DNA of 38,818 nt from a virus, in the IMG/VR virus record IMGVR_UViG_3300025430_000051, positions 1 to 38,818 of that record; one strand, written 5' to 3'. Numbering within the stretch: the first letter of the stretch is position 1; each line of letters begins with the position of its first letter. A model generated the notes under the pieces. That model did no database searches. It had not been told where the DNA came from and worked only from the letters and a program-made list of their open reading frames with translations. Positions 31,769 to 38,818 of this stretch are shown one piece after another. Both the position numbers and the translations under genes were made by a program.

Positions 31769-31998
31769 AATACGCTCTATTGTTAACCTCTGTGTTTCTT
31801 TTGTCGTCTTGTAACGATACCTATAGGTATTATTGTCAGGATCCAGATAACTTTGGCAAAGAGCGTTGTCAGAAACCAAGATGTGAATTCAATCAGGATT
31901 GTCCTGATTACTTAGTCGCCCCCATATTGGAGAAGAAAATTGAAGGAACTACTACTGCTCCTGCTCAACAGCCCCAAGGAACGCCTGTCTGCCGATGA
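31765..31998 (+). CDS. Small Cys-rich lipoprotein, 77 aa
   Basis: The N-terminus has a bacterial lipoprotein signal: positive Lys2, hydrophobic core (ALLLTSVF) and a lipobox LSSC at 13-16, so Cys16 should be lipidated after cleavage. The mature part holds four more Cys in a pattern (YYCQDPDNF, RCQKPRCEF, QDCPDY) that I associate with small lipoproteins of many phages. It ends with a Thr/Pro/Gln tail. Located in the lysis cluster, overlapping its neighbours on both sides (ATGA at the start, 59 bases with the next gene). A role in the periplasm or outer membrane at lysis is possible but unknown. Confidence 0.68.
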   Translation: MKYALLLTSVFLLSSCNDTYRYYCQDPDNFGKERCQKPRCEFNQDCPDYLVAPILEKKIEGTTTAPAQQPQGTPVCR

Positions 31999-32398
31999 GA
32001 TAGAAGTCCGTGTAAGGGCTTTTGTGATCATTATGGTGACGTTGATCTTTGCGTTTATTACATTTGCGCTATTGTATTCAGTGACGTTTGTGAGCCAGCC
32101 TATCAAACAGATGGCTCCAATAGATCAAGCCTATACTAAGATGCTCAACGACATTGTTTTGTTGATTGTGGGCGGTATCGGTGGTATTCTGACCAAAGGG
32201 CTGACCAACGAAGCCACCAATATGATGAACGCCGCAAAGTCGAATAAGGATGCTTATGTCGCACCGCCACCCCCACCACCTGCTCCTATTATTATGGCTA
32301 ATCCTAATTGGACTCCACCTCCTGCGCCAGTTAGTCCGCCGACGTTAGAATCAGATGCTGAGAGAGAAAGAATGGCAAGAGCTAGGGCGGGTTTGTAA
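31940..32398 (+). CDS. Putative holin, two membrane segments, 152 aa
   Basis: TTG start at 31940 with GGAG at 31929-31932 (7-base spacer); no ATG is available in frame. Two membrane segments are visible: about residues 27-49 (FVIIMVTLIFAFITFALLYS) and about 71-88 (DIVLLIVGGIGGILTKGL), separated by a short loop with PIDQAYTK. A Pro-rich segment and a charged C-terminus (ERERMARARAGL) follow. This layout fits a two-span holin, and the gene lies directly upstream of the spanin and endolysin genes. The Pro-rich extension is longer than in most holins. The start codon choice is the weakest part. Confidence 0.6.
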   Translation: MKELLLLLLNSPKERLSADEIEVRVRAFVIIMVTLIFAFITFALLYSVTFVSQPIKQMAPIDQAYTKMLNDIVLLIVGGIGGILTKGLTNEATNMMNAAKSNKDAYVAPPPPPPAPIIMANPNWTPPPAPVSPPTLESDAERERMARARAGL

Positions 32399-32866
32399 AT
32401 GTTTAGTTTGTTCAACCCTTGGTTAATCATCGGCGCGATTTGCGCTATTTTAGGAGTTTACTCATATGGACATCATTCAGGCTATCAAGAGCGCGTTGCA
32501 GAAGATCAAGCAGAAATTGAACGACTCAATACAGAAGCTCGTGCAAAAGAAGCAGAGCTAAGTGTCAAAGTAAAAAATTTGAGTAGTTCACTTCGGAAAG
32601 CAACTAATGAAATTATTTCAAACAAAACTAGCCTTAATGCTAGGATTGACGCTGGCGAGTTGCGCCTCCCCTCCAGTTGTTCCGTTCAAGCCAGTTCAGA
32701 TGCCTCCTCTAGCGGAGGAAATACAACCGATGCAGGCAAATCTGACCGACAGGCTATTAAAGATATTGTCGCCATCGCCGCAGACGGAGACACAGCCATC
32801 GTCAACCTCAACGCCTGCATCGCCCAGTACAACCAAGTAAGGGAAATGGTCAATGTTAAGCCCTGA
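32399..32866 (+). CDS. Rz: Inner-membrane spanin, Rz-like
   Basis: 155 aa. N-terminal membrane anchor at about residues 6-24 (PWLIIGAICAILGVYSYG), then a long periplasmic coiled coil (about 30-75, ERVAEDQAEIERLNTEARAK) and a second helical region with LRLPSSCSV, then VAIAADGDTAIVNLNACIAQ and YNQVRE, which matches the end of lambda-type Rz proteins. Spanins join inner and outer membranes and finish lysis in Gram-negative hosts. A lipoprotein gene is nested in the +1 frame (32607-32840), the classic Rz/Rz1 arrangement. ATG follows the holin-like stop directly; the 3' end overlaps the endolysin gene by 14 bases. Confidence 0.85.
   Translation: MFSLFNPWLIIGAICAILGVYSYGHHSGYQERVAEDQAEIERLNTEARAKEAELSVKVKNLSSSLRKATNEIISNKTSLNARIDAGELRLPSSCSVQASSDASSSGGNTTDAGKSDRQAIKDIVAIAADGDTAIVNLNACIAQYNQVREMVNVKP
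32607..32840 (+). CDS. Rz1: Outer-membrane spanin lipoprotein, Rz1-like, nested inside Rz
   Basis: A 77-aa frame wholly inside the Rz-like gene. It has a signal peptide with Lys2/Lys7, a hydrophobic core (LALMLGLTL) and lipobox LASC at 16-19, so Cys19 would be lipidated. The mature part is short and Pro-rich (PPVVPFKPVQMPPL), then Ser/Thr/Pro-rich, as expected for Rz1 o-spanins. Nested out-of-phase Rz1 genes are well documented in lambda-like lysis cassettes. Only a weak ribosome site (GGAAAG) precedes the ATG. The chance of a random frame showing signal, lipobox and Pro-rich tail at this exact place is low. Confidence 0.85.
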   Translation: MKLFQTKLALMLGLTLASCASPPVVPFKPVQMPPLAEEIQPMQANLTDRLLKILSPSPQTETQPSSTSTPASPSTTK

Positions 32867-33446
32867 AAAACTCCATGCTTTGGGGATTGGATCTGAATGG
32901 TCTGAGCCTTTAACTACCACCTTTTCTACGTTTGGAATTGATGATGTACGTAAGCAGGCTTCATTTATTGGGCAGTGTTCACACGAGTGCAACCACTTCA
33001 AAACACTGGAAGAAAATCTCAACTATCGACCAGAAACCCTTCAAGCCTTGTTTGGTCACAAGTTCAAACCAGAAGAGATACCTGTTTACGCCCATAAAGC
33101 AGAGAAAATTGCCAATCGCATTTATGCTAACCGAATGGGAAACAGAGACGAATCGTCAGGAGATGGATGGCGATTTCACGGCCGTGGATGTATTCAGTTG
33201 ACTGGACACGATAACTACTGGCATTTTGGTCAAAATATTAACCAAAATATGGTAGCTAAACCTGAGCTAGTGGCCACGCCTATGTTTGCCGCTCTTTCCG
33301 CAGGTTGGTTTTGGAAGACCCATGGGTGCAATGAACTTGCAGAAGCCGAGAATTGGGAAGGGTTAACAAAGCGTATTAACGGTGGAACCTTTGGTTTGCA
33401 AGAAAGAATCCACTTAATACAACAAGCACTTCAAGTCTTGTCATAA
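32853..33446 (+). CDS. Endolysin, glycoside hydrolase family 19 type
   Basis: Cuts the glycan strands of peptidoglycan at lysis. The 197-aa protein follows the phage GH19 (chitinase-like lysozyme) layout: AHECNHF-type motif, here QCSHECNHFKTLEENLNY, with the likely catalytic Glu45; YANRMGNRDESSGDGWRFHG (about 90-109) with Glu99 as second acid; then RGCIQLTGHDNY (110-121), SAGWFWKTHGCNELA and a closing RINGGTFGLQER. It has no signal peptide, so export would depend on a holin. ATG at 32853 overlaps the Rz-like gene by 14 bases. Length and motifs are complete, so it should be active. It is the last gene before the main intergenic region. Confidence 0.9.
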   Translation: MLSPEKLHALGIGSEWSEPLTTTFSTFGIDDVRKQASFIGQCSHECNHFKTLEENLNYRPETLQALFGHKFKPEEIPVYAHKAEKIANRIYANRMGNRDESSGDGWRFHGRGCIQLTGHDNYWHFGQNINQNMVAKPELVATPMFAALSAGWFWKTHGCNELAEAENWEGLTKRINGGTFGLQERIHLIQQALQVLS

Positions 33447-33461
33447 TTGTGCCTTTTATGT

Positions 33462-33497
33462 GCATTACCATCCGTGCAATCTAGCGGGGTAATGCAT
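33462..33497. repeat. Perfect 9-bp inverted repeat after the endolysin gene
   Basis: TGCATTACC at 33462-33470 and its exact reverse complement at 33489-33497 flank an 18-base spacer. In RNA the stem could gain one or two G-U pairs at its base. There is no T-run after it, so it is not a standard terminator. It could be a protein binding site, a processing structure or a structured 3' end of the lysis transcript. It lies in the only large non-coding gap (33447-33687). Confidence 0.6.
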
Positions 33498-33580
33498 GAA
33501 AATCAAGCAGATAGACACCACTGTTTCGTACTGCATGGAAAGCTCCTAGGTGGGTTGAAAACCTCATTTTGGATTAACTA

Positions 33581-33598
33581 TGTGACAATTGGGTCATA
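33581..33598. promoter_or_regulatory. Dyad symmetry upstream of promoter candidate, possible operator
   Basis: TGTGAC (33581-33586) and GTCATA (33593-33598) pair over six positions, one a G-T wobble, around a 6-base centre. The dyad lies about 30 bases upstream of the proposed -35 box at 33628. Such a site could bind a dimeric regulator, but a short imperfect dyad like this can also arise by chance. Confidence 0.3.
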
Positions 33599-33627
33599 AA
33601 TACTTGATTTTTTAAAAAATTTTATAG

Positions 33628-33656
33628 TTGCTTGGGTGTCTAACAGGGGATAAAAT
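33628..33656 (+). promoter_or_regulatory. Sigma-70-like promoter candidate for the second tail module
   Basis: TTGCTT (33628-33633), a 17-base spacer and TAAAAT (33651-33656) match the sigma-70 layout, with 3 of 6 and 5 of 6 consensus bases. Just upstream, 33608-33623 is a run of six T, six A and four T, like an UP element. The ATG of the adaptor gene is at 33688, leaving room for a short leader with a GATAAGGG-type ribosome site. This would drive genes from 33688 onwards. Confidence 0.5.
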
Positions 33657-33687
33657 CGACATATGCAACTGCTGATAAGGGCAAAGA

Positions 33688-34326
33688 ATGACTACGCCTT
33701 CTTACGTTCTAACTTACGATAATCTAACATCTTTAGTATTGCAATACTTAGAGCGTTCCGACACCGCTGTCGTTAACTTTATACCTACGGCCATTACTTT
33801 GGCAGAGTTTGAAATAGCTCAGGAAATCAAGACCTTAGGTCAAATGGTTGTTGTAGATGGCACCATGAATGCGGGTAATCCAGTGATTGCAAAACCTGCA
33901 AGATGGCGTAAAACAGTATCTATGACAATTGCAACTGCATCAGGCAAGCAACCAGTTTTACTTCGCAAGCTGGAGTATTTAAATGAATACTGGCCCAATG
34001 TATCCAACACATCTCAGCCTCTGTACTATGCAGACTATGACTGGGATCATTGGTTTGTTGCCCCTACGCCTGACCAAAACTACGCTTTTGAAGCTCTTTG
34101 CTATACCCGTTTACAGCCTTTGGCTTCTGACAATCAAACTAACTGGTTGACCCAAAATGCGCCAAATGCACTTTTGTTTGGAGTTTTGAAGCAAACCGCT
34201 CCTTTCTTGAAGGATGATCCACGTCTAGCCACTTGGAATGCGTTGTTTGACCAAGCAATGGCGGCTCTTAAAACAGAAGACACCCTACGTATTGGGGATC
34301 GTCAAACAGTTGTACAGGACTCTTAA
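33688..34326 (+). CDS. Head-tail adaptor protein, SU10-type
   Basis: A 212-aa protein resembling the adaptor of SU10-like podoviruses and many aquatic phages. It has VLTYDNLTSLVLQYLERSDT (about residues 7-26), FIPTAITLAEFEIAQEIK (about 31-48), AKPARWRKTVSM (about 69-80), PLYYADYDWDHWFVAPTP and the C-terminal helices LLFGVLKQTAPFLKDDPRLA and FDQAMAALK. Adaptors bind beneath the portal and carry the nozzle. First gene after the promoter candidate. A second adaptor-like gene occurs at 18364-19437, so which one forms the true portal adaptor is open. GATAAGGG precedes the ATG. Confidence 0.72.
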   Translation: MTTPSYVLTYDNLTSLVLQYLERSDTAVVNFIPTAITLAEFEIAQEIKTLGQMVVVDGTMNAGNPVIAKPARWRKTVSMTIATASGKQPVLLRKLEYLNEYWPNVSNTSQPLYYADYDWDHWFVAPTPDQNYAFEALCYTRLQPLASDNQTNWLTQNAPNALLFGVLKQTAPFLKDDPRLATWNALFDQAMAALKTEDTLRIGDRQTVVQDS

Positions 34327-34328
34327 TC

Positions 34329-35543
34329 ATGACTTCATACGTAAATCCGTTCACTGGGCAAACGATAAGCCCATCTTCTGTTAGCTATGAAAACATTACG
34401 ATCAATTCTAATACTGTTCTTCAATGGCCAATAAACGGTAACACCAATACTCCTGCCAGTTCAATCATTGACTGTACAGCGACAACAACAGGGTTATTGC
34501 TTGAGTTACCCCCAGCCGCGCAAGTATCTACTGGACAAACAGTCCTCGTTAGGAACATCGGTACGAATACTTTTACGGTCACGGATAACTCGGGCAATAC
34601 CATTATTGCTGTGACCTCTGGAGTGGCTCAGTTCATTTGGTTGACCGATAACACCACTACAAACGGCACATGGGCGTCTGTAACCTTTGGTGCAGGTACA
34701 TCCTCAGCCAATGCTTCTGCGCTTGCTGGGTTCGGTTTAACGGCTATTGGAACCACTCTAAACGCCGCCATCCCAGTCTCCAACATCTATTCAAACACCA
34801 CACTGACAACCAACAATAGGGCGTCATTCCAAGTTTGGTCGTCTGGTGTTGGTTCGATTACATTACCGTCATCTTCAACTGTTGGTGGTGGCTGGTTTGT
34901 CATTATCAGGAATGGTGGAACAGGTATTTTGACCTTGACACCTACTGGTACAGACACAATTGACGGAAACTCAACTCAACAGCTTCAGCTTACTGAGTCT
35001 TTGGTGGTTGTGTCAAACGGTAGCACTGGATACAACACCTATGCTTATGGCCGTTCAAACCAGTTTGCCTTCACTCAGTTGACCAAAACAATTACTGGTG
35101 GCACGATTACTTTGACCTCTGCTGAGGGTTCAAACGTCGTTCAAGAGTATTCAGGTACTCTGACCTCAAATGCAACAGTTATATTGCCCTCTACTGTTCA
35201 ACTGTACTCTTTACAGAACGGAACTACAGGTTCATACACAGTTACTTTTAAGACGGCAGGTTCAGGAACAACTTTGGTTGTCAACCAAGGATCTACGGCT
35301 TTTGCCATCTGTGACGGAACAAACGTCTACAGCACAACATCAAATACAGCCTCTTCAGGTACGTTTACCGCTAATGTGGGTTCGGCAACTGCGCCATCCA
35401 TTAACTTCTCAGGTAACACCAACACTGGCCTTTATTTGCCTGCTAGTAACACAATCGGTTTTACGGTGAATGGTGCACAAGCGGCGACATTAACTGCTAG
35501 TGGTTTGTATGTTGCCAATGGTATTTCTGGGGGAACATTTTGA
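34329..35543 (+). CDS. Tail appendage / fibre-like protein, 404 aa
   Basis: A beta-rich protein with few charges. It begins with [20 protein letters not shown] and contains [40 protein letters not shown] and a terminal [18 protein letters not shown] module (about 375-392), the latter common at the ends of fibre and tail-spike proteins before the trimerising part. I associate such proteins with the gene between adaptor and nozzle in aquatic podoviruses. Its role could be a fibre bound to the adaptor ring. The stop overlaps the next gene's TTG start. No enzyme motif visible. Confidence 0.62.
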   Translation: MTSYVNPFTGQTISPSSVSYENITINSNTVLQWPINGNTNTPASSIIDCTATTTGLLLELPPAAQVSTGQTVLVRNIGTNTFTVTDNSGNTIIAVTSGVAQFIWLTDNTTTNGTWASVTFGAGTSSANASALAGFGLTAIGTTLNAAIPVSNIYSNTTLTTNNRASFQVWSSGVGSITLPSSSTVGGGWFVIIRNGGTGILTLTPTGTDTIDGNSTQQLQLTESLVVVSNGSTGYNTYAYGRSNQFAFTQLTKTITGGTITLTSAEGSNVVQEYSGTLTSNATVILPSTVQLYSLQNGTTGSYTVTFKTAGSGTTLVVNQGSTAFAICDGTNVYSTTSNTASSGTFTANVGSATAPSINFSGNTNTGLYLPASNTIGFTVNGAQAATLTASGLYVANGISGGTF

Positions 35544-37534
35544 CGGCTAAAGTCACTGCCCTACAGATACAACCCGGCATCCAGCGTGACGGGACGCAGT
35601 TTGACTCGCCTATATATATTGATGGTCAGTGGGTAAGGTTTCAACGTGGCAGGCCCCGTAAGATGGGAGGCTACAAAGCCATCTTCTTGAATGCATCAGG
35701 CGTATCACGCGGTATGTTGATGTCGTCCTCAAACGGCTTGAACTACCTTGTATCTGGTAACGCCAACGGATTAGAGCAGTGGGTAACTGGTAACAACGAC
35801 GGAACTGGTACTGGACCCTACGAATACTCTTTGAGTAACTTTACGTCAAACCTCAATAATTTGTGGCAGTTTGACATTGGTTACAACTCTTCGGGTAGTG
35901 GAGCGAATACTTTGGTGGCGCATCCCGGTCAAAACCTAAACGCTATCGACTCCACAGTTAATACGCCAGTCTTGTATGGCACGTTCCCCGGAAATCAATA
36001 TTCGCTTTCCATGTCTAAAGTTGGCGTGTTTACCCAATCTGCCACAGCCAATGGAACAACCACCTTAACTTTATCTGCATCTAACCTCAGAATTGCGGCA
36101 GGTCAAACTTTAACTGGAACATACATTGCCACGGGTGCATATGTGGTTTCCGTCAGTGGTACAACAGTGGTCATGAGTGCCGCCGCAACTGGCTCTGGAG
36201 CAACTACCGTCACTTTTGACAACAACATTGCTGTCTCTGGTGGTTGCGTGATGATTCACCCCTACCTTTTTGTCTATGGCAACAACGGATTGATCCAAAA
36301 TAGTGGATCTGGAGACTTTTCTGACTTTGGATCTGCTGTATCCAACGCAAATAACGTAGCCACAGGTAAGATTGTCAAGGGTTTGCCTATCCGTGGTGGT
36401 ACAACTTCTCCTAGTGGCCTATTTTGGGCCTTAGATGCGTTGATTAGGGTTGCTTATTCACCCCAAACCATCACAGTTGGTGGAACTTCTGTCACGTCTT
36501 ATTGGACATATGACTTGATTTCTAGTCAGACATCCATCATGTCTTCTAGTTCAGTTATTGAATATGATGGCATTTTCTACTGGGTTGGGATTGACCGGTT
36601 TTTGATGTACAACGGTCAAGTTATGGAAATCCCTAATTCTGTCAATCAGAATTACTTCTTTGACAACATCAACTTCTCACAAAGACAAAAGGTTTGGTGT
36701 ACCAAAGTTAGCCGTTATGGTGAGATTTGGTGGTTTTATCCTAGGGGTACAGCCACTGAGTGTACAGATGCCATTGTCTACAACGTTAGAGAAAAAACTT
36801 GGTATGACGCAGGTCAAGCGTTAGGCGCACAAAGATCAGCAGGCACCTATACAGAAGTTTTCCCCAAGCCTATTTGGGGTGATACAAATCCTGTTTTAGA
36901 GGCTACGTTTACAGGTTCAATCTCTGGTACAACATTGACAGTGACTGCTGTAACTTCAGGAACCATCAGTTTAGGCCAAGTCGTCACTTTTGCTGGTCAA
37001 ACAAACAATCCTTACCAAGCAAACACCTATATAACTGCATTGGGTACAGGAACTGGTGGTACGGGTACTTACACGCTGAATAACTCTTATACCTCGATTA
37101 CATCAACCACGATGAGCATTTATGTTTATCCATTGTGGCAACATGAATCAGGTGTAGATAGCGTTTATTTGACTCAAGTTGACGCCATACGCAGTTACTT
37201 TGAAACGCCTGCAATAGGTCCTTTGGGTAATTTGGTGGGCACAACCACACAGCCCGGCGAAAACTATTGGTCCAGAGTCGAGCGTGTTGAGCCTGACTTT
37301 ATTCAGAGCGGAACCATGCAGTTGATTGTGACTGGTAAGGGTTATGCAGACGACCAAGACCAGCCATCAGTTACATATAACTTTGATCCAACAACTCTCA
37401 AGATTGACATGAAAGAGCAACGCCGTGAGATGCGTTTGCACTTTGAGTCAAACACTTATGGTGGTAACTATCAAATGGGTAAGGTATTGGTCTCCTTCAC
37501 AGTTGGAGATGTCAGGTCAACGGGGAACCCGTAA
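35540..37534 (+). CDS. Tail nozzle / tubular protein B-like, 664 aa
   Basis: Probable nozzle that forms the short tail tube. It begins at TTG 35540 (GGGGG upstream, overlapping the previous stop by 4 bases). Landmarks are [20 protein letters not shown] (13-32) and [14 protein letters not shown] (33-46), typical of packaged-DNA stabilisation/nozzle proteins, then [48 protein letters not shown] and [20 protein letters not shown]. Two Thr/Ser/Gly modules seem to be inserted: about 168-230 and about 455-531. The second is related to the module at residues 29-93 of the protein encoded at 14497. The basic proteins of this family form a beta-propeller; that part is known of the family, not seen here. 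Confidence 0.72.
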   Translation: MTAKVTALQIQPGIQRDGTQFDSPIYIDGQWVRFQRGRPRKMGGYKAIFLNASGVSRGMLMSSSNGLNYLVSGNANGLEQWVTGNNDGTGTGPYEYSLSNFTSNLNNLWQFDIGYNSSGSGANTLVAHPGQNLNAIDSTVNTPVLYGTFPGNQYSLSMSKVGVFTQSATANGTTTLTLSASNLRIAAGQTLTGTYIATGAYVVSVSGTTVVMSAAATGSGATTVTFDNNIAVSGGCVMIHPYLFVYGNNGLIQNSGSGDFSDFGSAVSNANNVATGKIVKGLPIRGGTTSPSGLFWALDALIRVAYSPQTITVGGTSVTSYWTYDLISSQTSIMSSSSVIEYDGIFYWVGIDRFLMYNGQVMEIPNSVNQNYFFDNINFSQRQKVWCTKVSRYGEIWWFYPRGTATECTDAIVYNVREKTWYDAGQALGAQRSAGTYTEVFPKPIWGDTNPVLEATFTGSISGTTLTVTAVTSGTISLGQVVTFAGQTNNPYQANTYITALGTGTGGTGTYTLNNSYTSITSTTMSIYVYPLWQHESGVDSVYLTQVDAIRSYFETPAIGPLGNLVGTTTQPGENYWSRVERVEPDFIQSGTMQLIVTGKGYADDQDQPSVTYNFDPTTLKIDMKEQRREMRLHFESNTYGGNYQMGKVLVSFTVGDVRSTGNP

Positions 37535-37776
37535 TGGCAGTCACACTTGACCCAAGGAACTTTGAGTGGGATTTGTGGTGTGCTCGAACATCCGAGCAGT
37601 TCGCCGCCAATCAACTTGGGACAATTGAAGAGTCTAGATGGAGAGAGTGGGCAGATGCCATGAGTGGGATTGGATATTTCTCTCAATCCGGTGTACCTGA
37701 TTCAAGAGGATTTGAGACGTGGCAAGATTGGGCTTTTGCTTTAAGTAATACCATGGTTGTAAAGAGTTCATCATGA
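37534..37776 (+). CDS. Hypothetical protein, 80 aa, Trp-rich
   Basis: The start overlaps the stop of the nozzle-like gene by one base (TAATG). A small soluble protein with six Trp in 80 residues (FEWDLWCARTSEQ, RWREWADAMSG, WQDWAFALSN) and the turn PDSRGFETW. This composition suggests a compact helical domain with aromatic packing, maybe a minor tail component since it lies directly between nozzle and internal-protein genes. I know similar small proteins at this position in other aquatic phages but no function. Its stop overlaps the next ATG by 4 bases. Confidence 0.6.
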   Translation: MAVTLDPRNFEWDLWCARTSEQFAANQLGTIEESRWREWADAMSGIGYFSQSGVPDSRGFETWQDWAFALSNTMVVKSSS

Positions 37777-38818
37777 CTACAAATACATCCGTATCAGATC
37801 AGATCGCGCAGTATTTTGCGGACAACCCAAATGCCACACCAGATCAAGTGGCGGCTACGGTTCAGTCTGTAGGTGGACTCACGCCTGATATTACGTCTGC
37901 TTTGGCATCCCATTATGGCACTGATGTCACATCTATTCAAAATGCCTATAACGGTTACACAAGTTCACAAACACCCGCTCAAACAACTGCACCTTTGGGT
38001 GGCTCAACTGATGCTACAAGTTCAACAACTTCACAAACAACCGCTCCTTTAGGAGGATCCACCGACTCAACTTCTGCATCAACTACACCTGCGCCTTTGG
38101 CGGTTCAAAGTATAGGTGGCTCCAATTACCAAAGTATCATCAATTCTATTCAAAATGGTGGAGTTACTGCTAAGGTTGGGGCTGTACCAATGGGAAGTTC
38201 TGGTAGAACTAGTACTCAAACGGCATTGTATGATTCTAGTGGTAACCTGATACCTGCTAGTGCTTTGGCAAATATTTATCCAAATGGAGATGGAACATAT
38301 ACCATTCAAGTTGGTGCAGGTGATGGTGGTGTATTAAACATTGTTGCTCAAGCGGATGCTAATGGTGTTTTGTCACCCATTCAAAGCAACAGTCAGGTAG
38401 GTTATACAAAAGGAAGTGGGGGCGGTGTTTTAAGTTCTATTGCACCAGCAATTACACCTATTGTTGACATAGCCGCCGCCGCTACTGGTTTGGGTGAATT
38501 TGTTCCTTTAATCAATGCTGGAATATCTGTAGCTGAAGGAAAAAACATAGGGGATGTTGCTAAATCCTATGTTTTGGGAAGTGCCGCATCTGCGGTTGCA
38601 CCTGTTGTAAGTGATGCTGTTACTAATGCCTTAGCAGGTACGTTAGGGGATACCGCGGCAAGTGTTGCTTCTAATGCAATTACAAATGCAGTGACTTCTG
38701 AAGTTGCATCACAAGGCAAAGCAAATGCACTACAAGCTTTGACTGCTGGCGGTATAAGCGCCGCAGTTCCTGCTGTTGCAAGTCAAGTTGATGGATATAA
38801 CAACTTGTCTTCTGCTCA
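37773..38818 (+). CDS. Partial large protein, probable internal virion / tail-module protein
   Basis: ATG at 37773 overlaps the previous stop (ATGA), and the frame stays open to the window end (348 codons). The N-terminus reads TTNTSVSDQIAQYFADNPNA, then VAATVQSVGGLTPD, a helical unit typical of large phage proteins that follow nozzle genes. Residues about 70-105 are a Thr/Ser-rich linker with the 18-residue repeat TTAPLGGSTD. After it comes a small beta region, then from about residue 215 a Gly/Ala/Val-rich stretch (APAITPIVDIAAAATGLGEF, then SYVLGSAASAVAPVVSDAV) resembling amphipathic membrane-active segments of ejected internal proteins. This would fit a protein released with DNA into the cell envelope, but the C-terminus is missing. 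Confidence 0.6.
   Translation, partial: MTTNTSVSDQIAQYFADNPNATPDQVAATVQSVGGLTPDITSALASHYGTDVTSIQNAYNGYTSSQTPAQTTAPLGGSTDATSSTTSQTTAPLGGSTDSTSASTTPAPLAVQSIGGSNYQSIINSIQNGGVTAKVGAVPMGSSGRTSTQTALYDSSGNLIPASALANIYPNGDGTYTIQVGAGDGGVLNIVAQADANGVLSPIQSNSQVGYTKGSGGGVLSSIAPAITPIVDIAAAATGLGEFVPLINAGISVAEGKNIGDVAKSYVLGSAASAVAPVVSDAVTNALAGTLGDTAASVASNAITNAVTSEVASQGKANALQALTAGGISAAVPAVASQVDGYNNLSSA
37980..38087 (+). repeat. 54-base tandem repeat in the last gene
   Basis: Two units of 54 bases (18 codons), 37980-38033 and 38034-38087, the second more diverged towards its end, encode the TTAPLGGSTD linker. A shorter related piece (TPAPLAV) follows. The copies differ mostly at third codon positions in the first half. 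This looks like an in-frame expansion of a flexible linker and keeps the reading frame. Confidence 0.6.

Noticed and set aside
33447-33687. Possible tRNA or phage attachment site in the intergenic gap
   Set aside because: No cloverleaf, T-loop motif or anticodon arm can be drawn, and no integrase gene is present in the window to support an attachment site.

Overview
The window reads as a continuous piece of a tailed double-stranded DNA bacteriophage genome. Every supported gene lies on the + strand. Genes abut or overlap by 1 to 14 bases almost throughout, and the longest gap without a gene is 241 bases (33447-33687). Large terminase, portal, scaffold, major capsid, adaptor-like and nozzle-like proteins are recognisable. 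No tape-measure, sheath or tail-tube gene is seen, so a short-tailed (podovirus-like) particle is the best inference. A Gram-negative host is indicated by the Rz/Rz1 spanin pair. The protein families resemble those of uncultured aquatic phages; a freshwater proteobacterial host is a guess from that resemblance, not something the sequence proves. No integrase, repressor, replication gene or tRNA is visible, so lifestyle cannot be judged. Both ends are open: the first and last genes are cut by the window edge.

Layout: (1) 1-1131, four small unrecognised genes. (2) 1258-3016, small-terminase-like protein and large terminase. (3) 3072-8053, two large proteins, one with a PcfJ-like motif and both with polyvalent-protein features, placed between terminase and portal. 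(4) 8056-14425, head module: portal, two tiny genes, a GroES-like co-chaperonin, scaffold, an unknown, a likely decoration protein and the major capsid protein, closed by a strong terminator at 14433-14464. (5) 14497-19803, accessory virion proteins, including a His/Lys/Gly-rich repeat protein, a DUF6321-like protein, and an adaptor-like protein carrying an inserted discoidin-like domain. (6) 19806-20399, a free-standing GIY-YIG/NUMOD3 endonuclease. (7) 20401-30384, a 10-kb fibre/adhesin cassette with four glycine-rich paralogous domains, one flanked by two LamG-like lectin domains, ending in a fibre with an S74 chaperone domain. (8) 30388-33446, a dense lysis and membrane-protein cluster with nested Rz/Rz1 and a GH19 endolysin. 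(9) 33447-33687, the main intergenic region, with an inverted repeat, a dyad and a promoter candidate. (10) 33688-38818, a second tail module: SU10-type adaptor, fibre-like protein, nozzle-like protein, and a long protein running off the end.

Terminase and portal would package DNA into a scaffold-built capsid, perhaps helped by the phage co-chaperonin. Adaptor and nozzle proteins would form the short tail, the fibre cassette would bind hosts, and the holin/spanin/endolysin cluster would release progeny. The features that deserve most attention are a recurring Gly-Gly-Lys type tag in several unrelated proteins, the large genes between terminase and portal, the modular adhesin cassette, and the lectin-like insertion in an adaptor-like protein.
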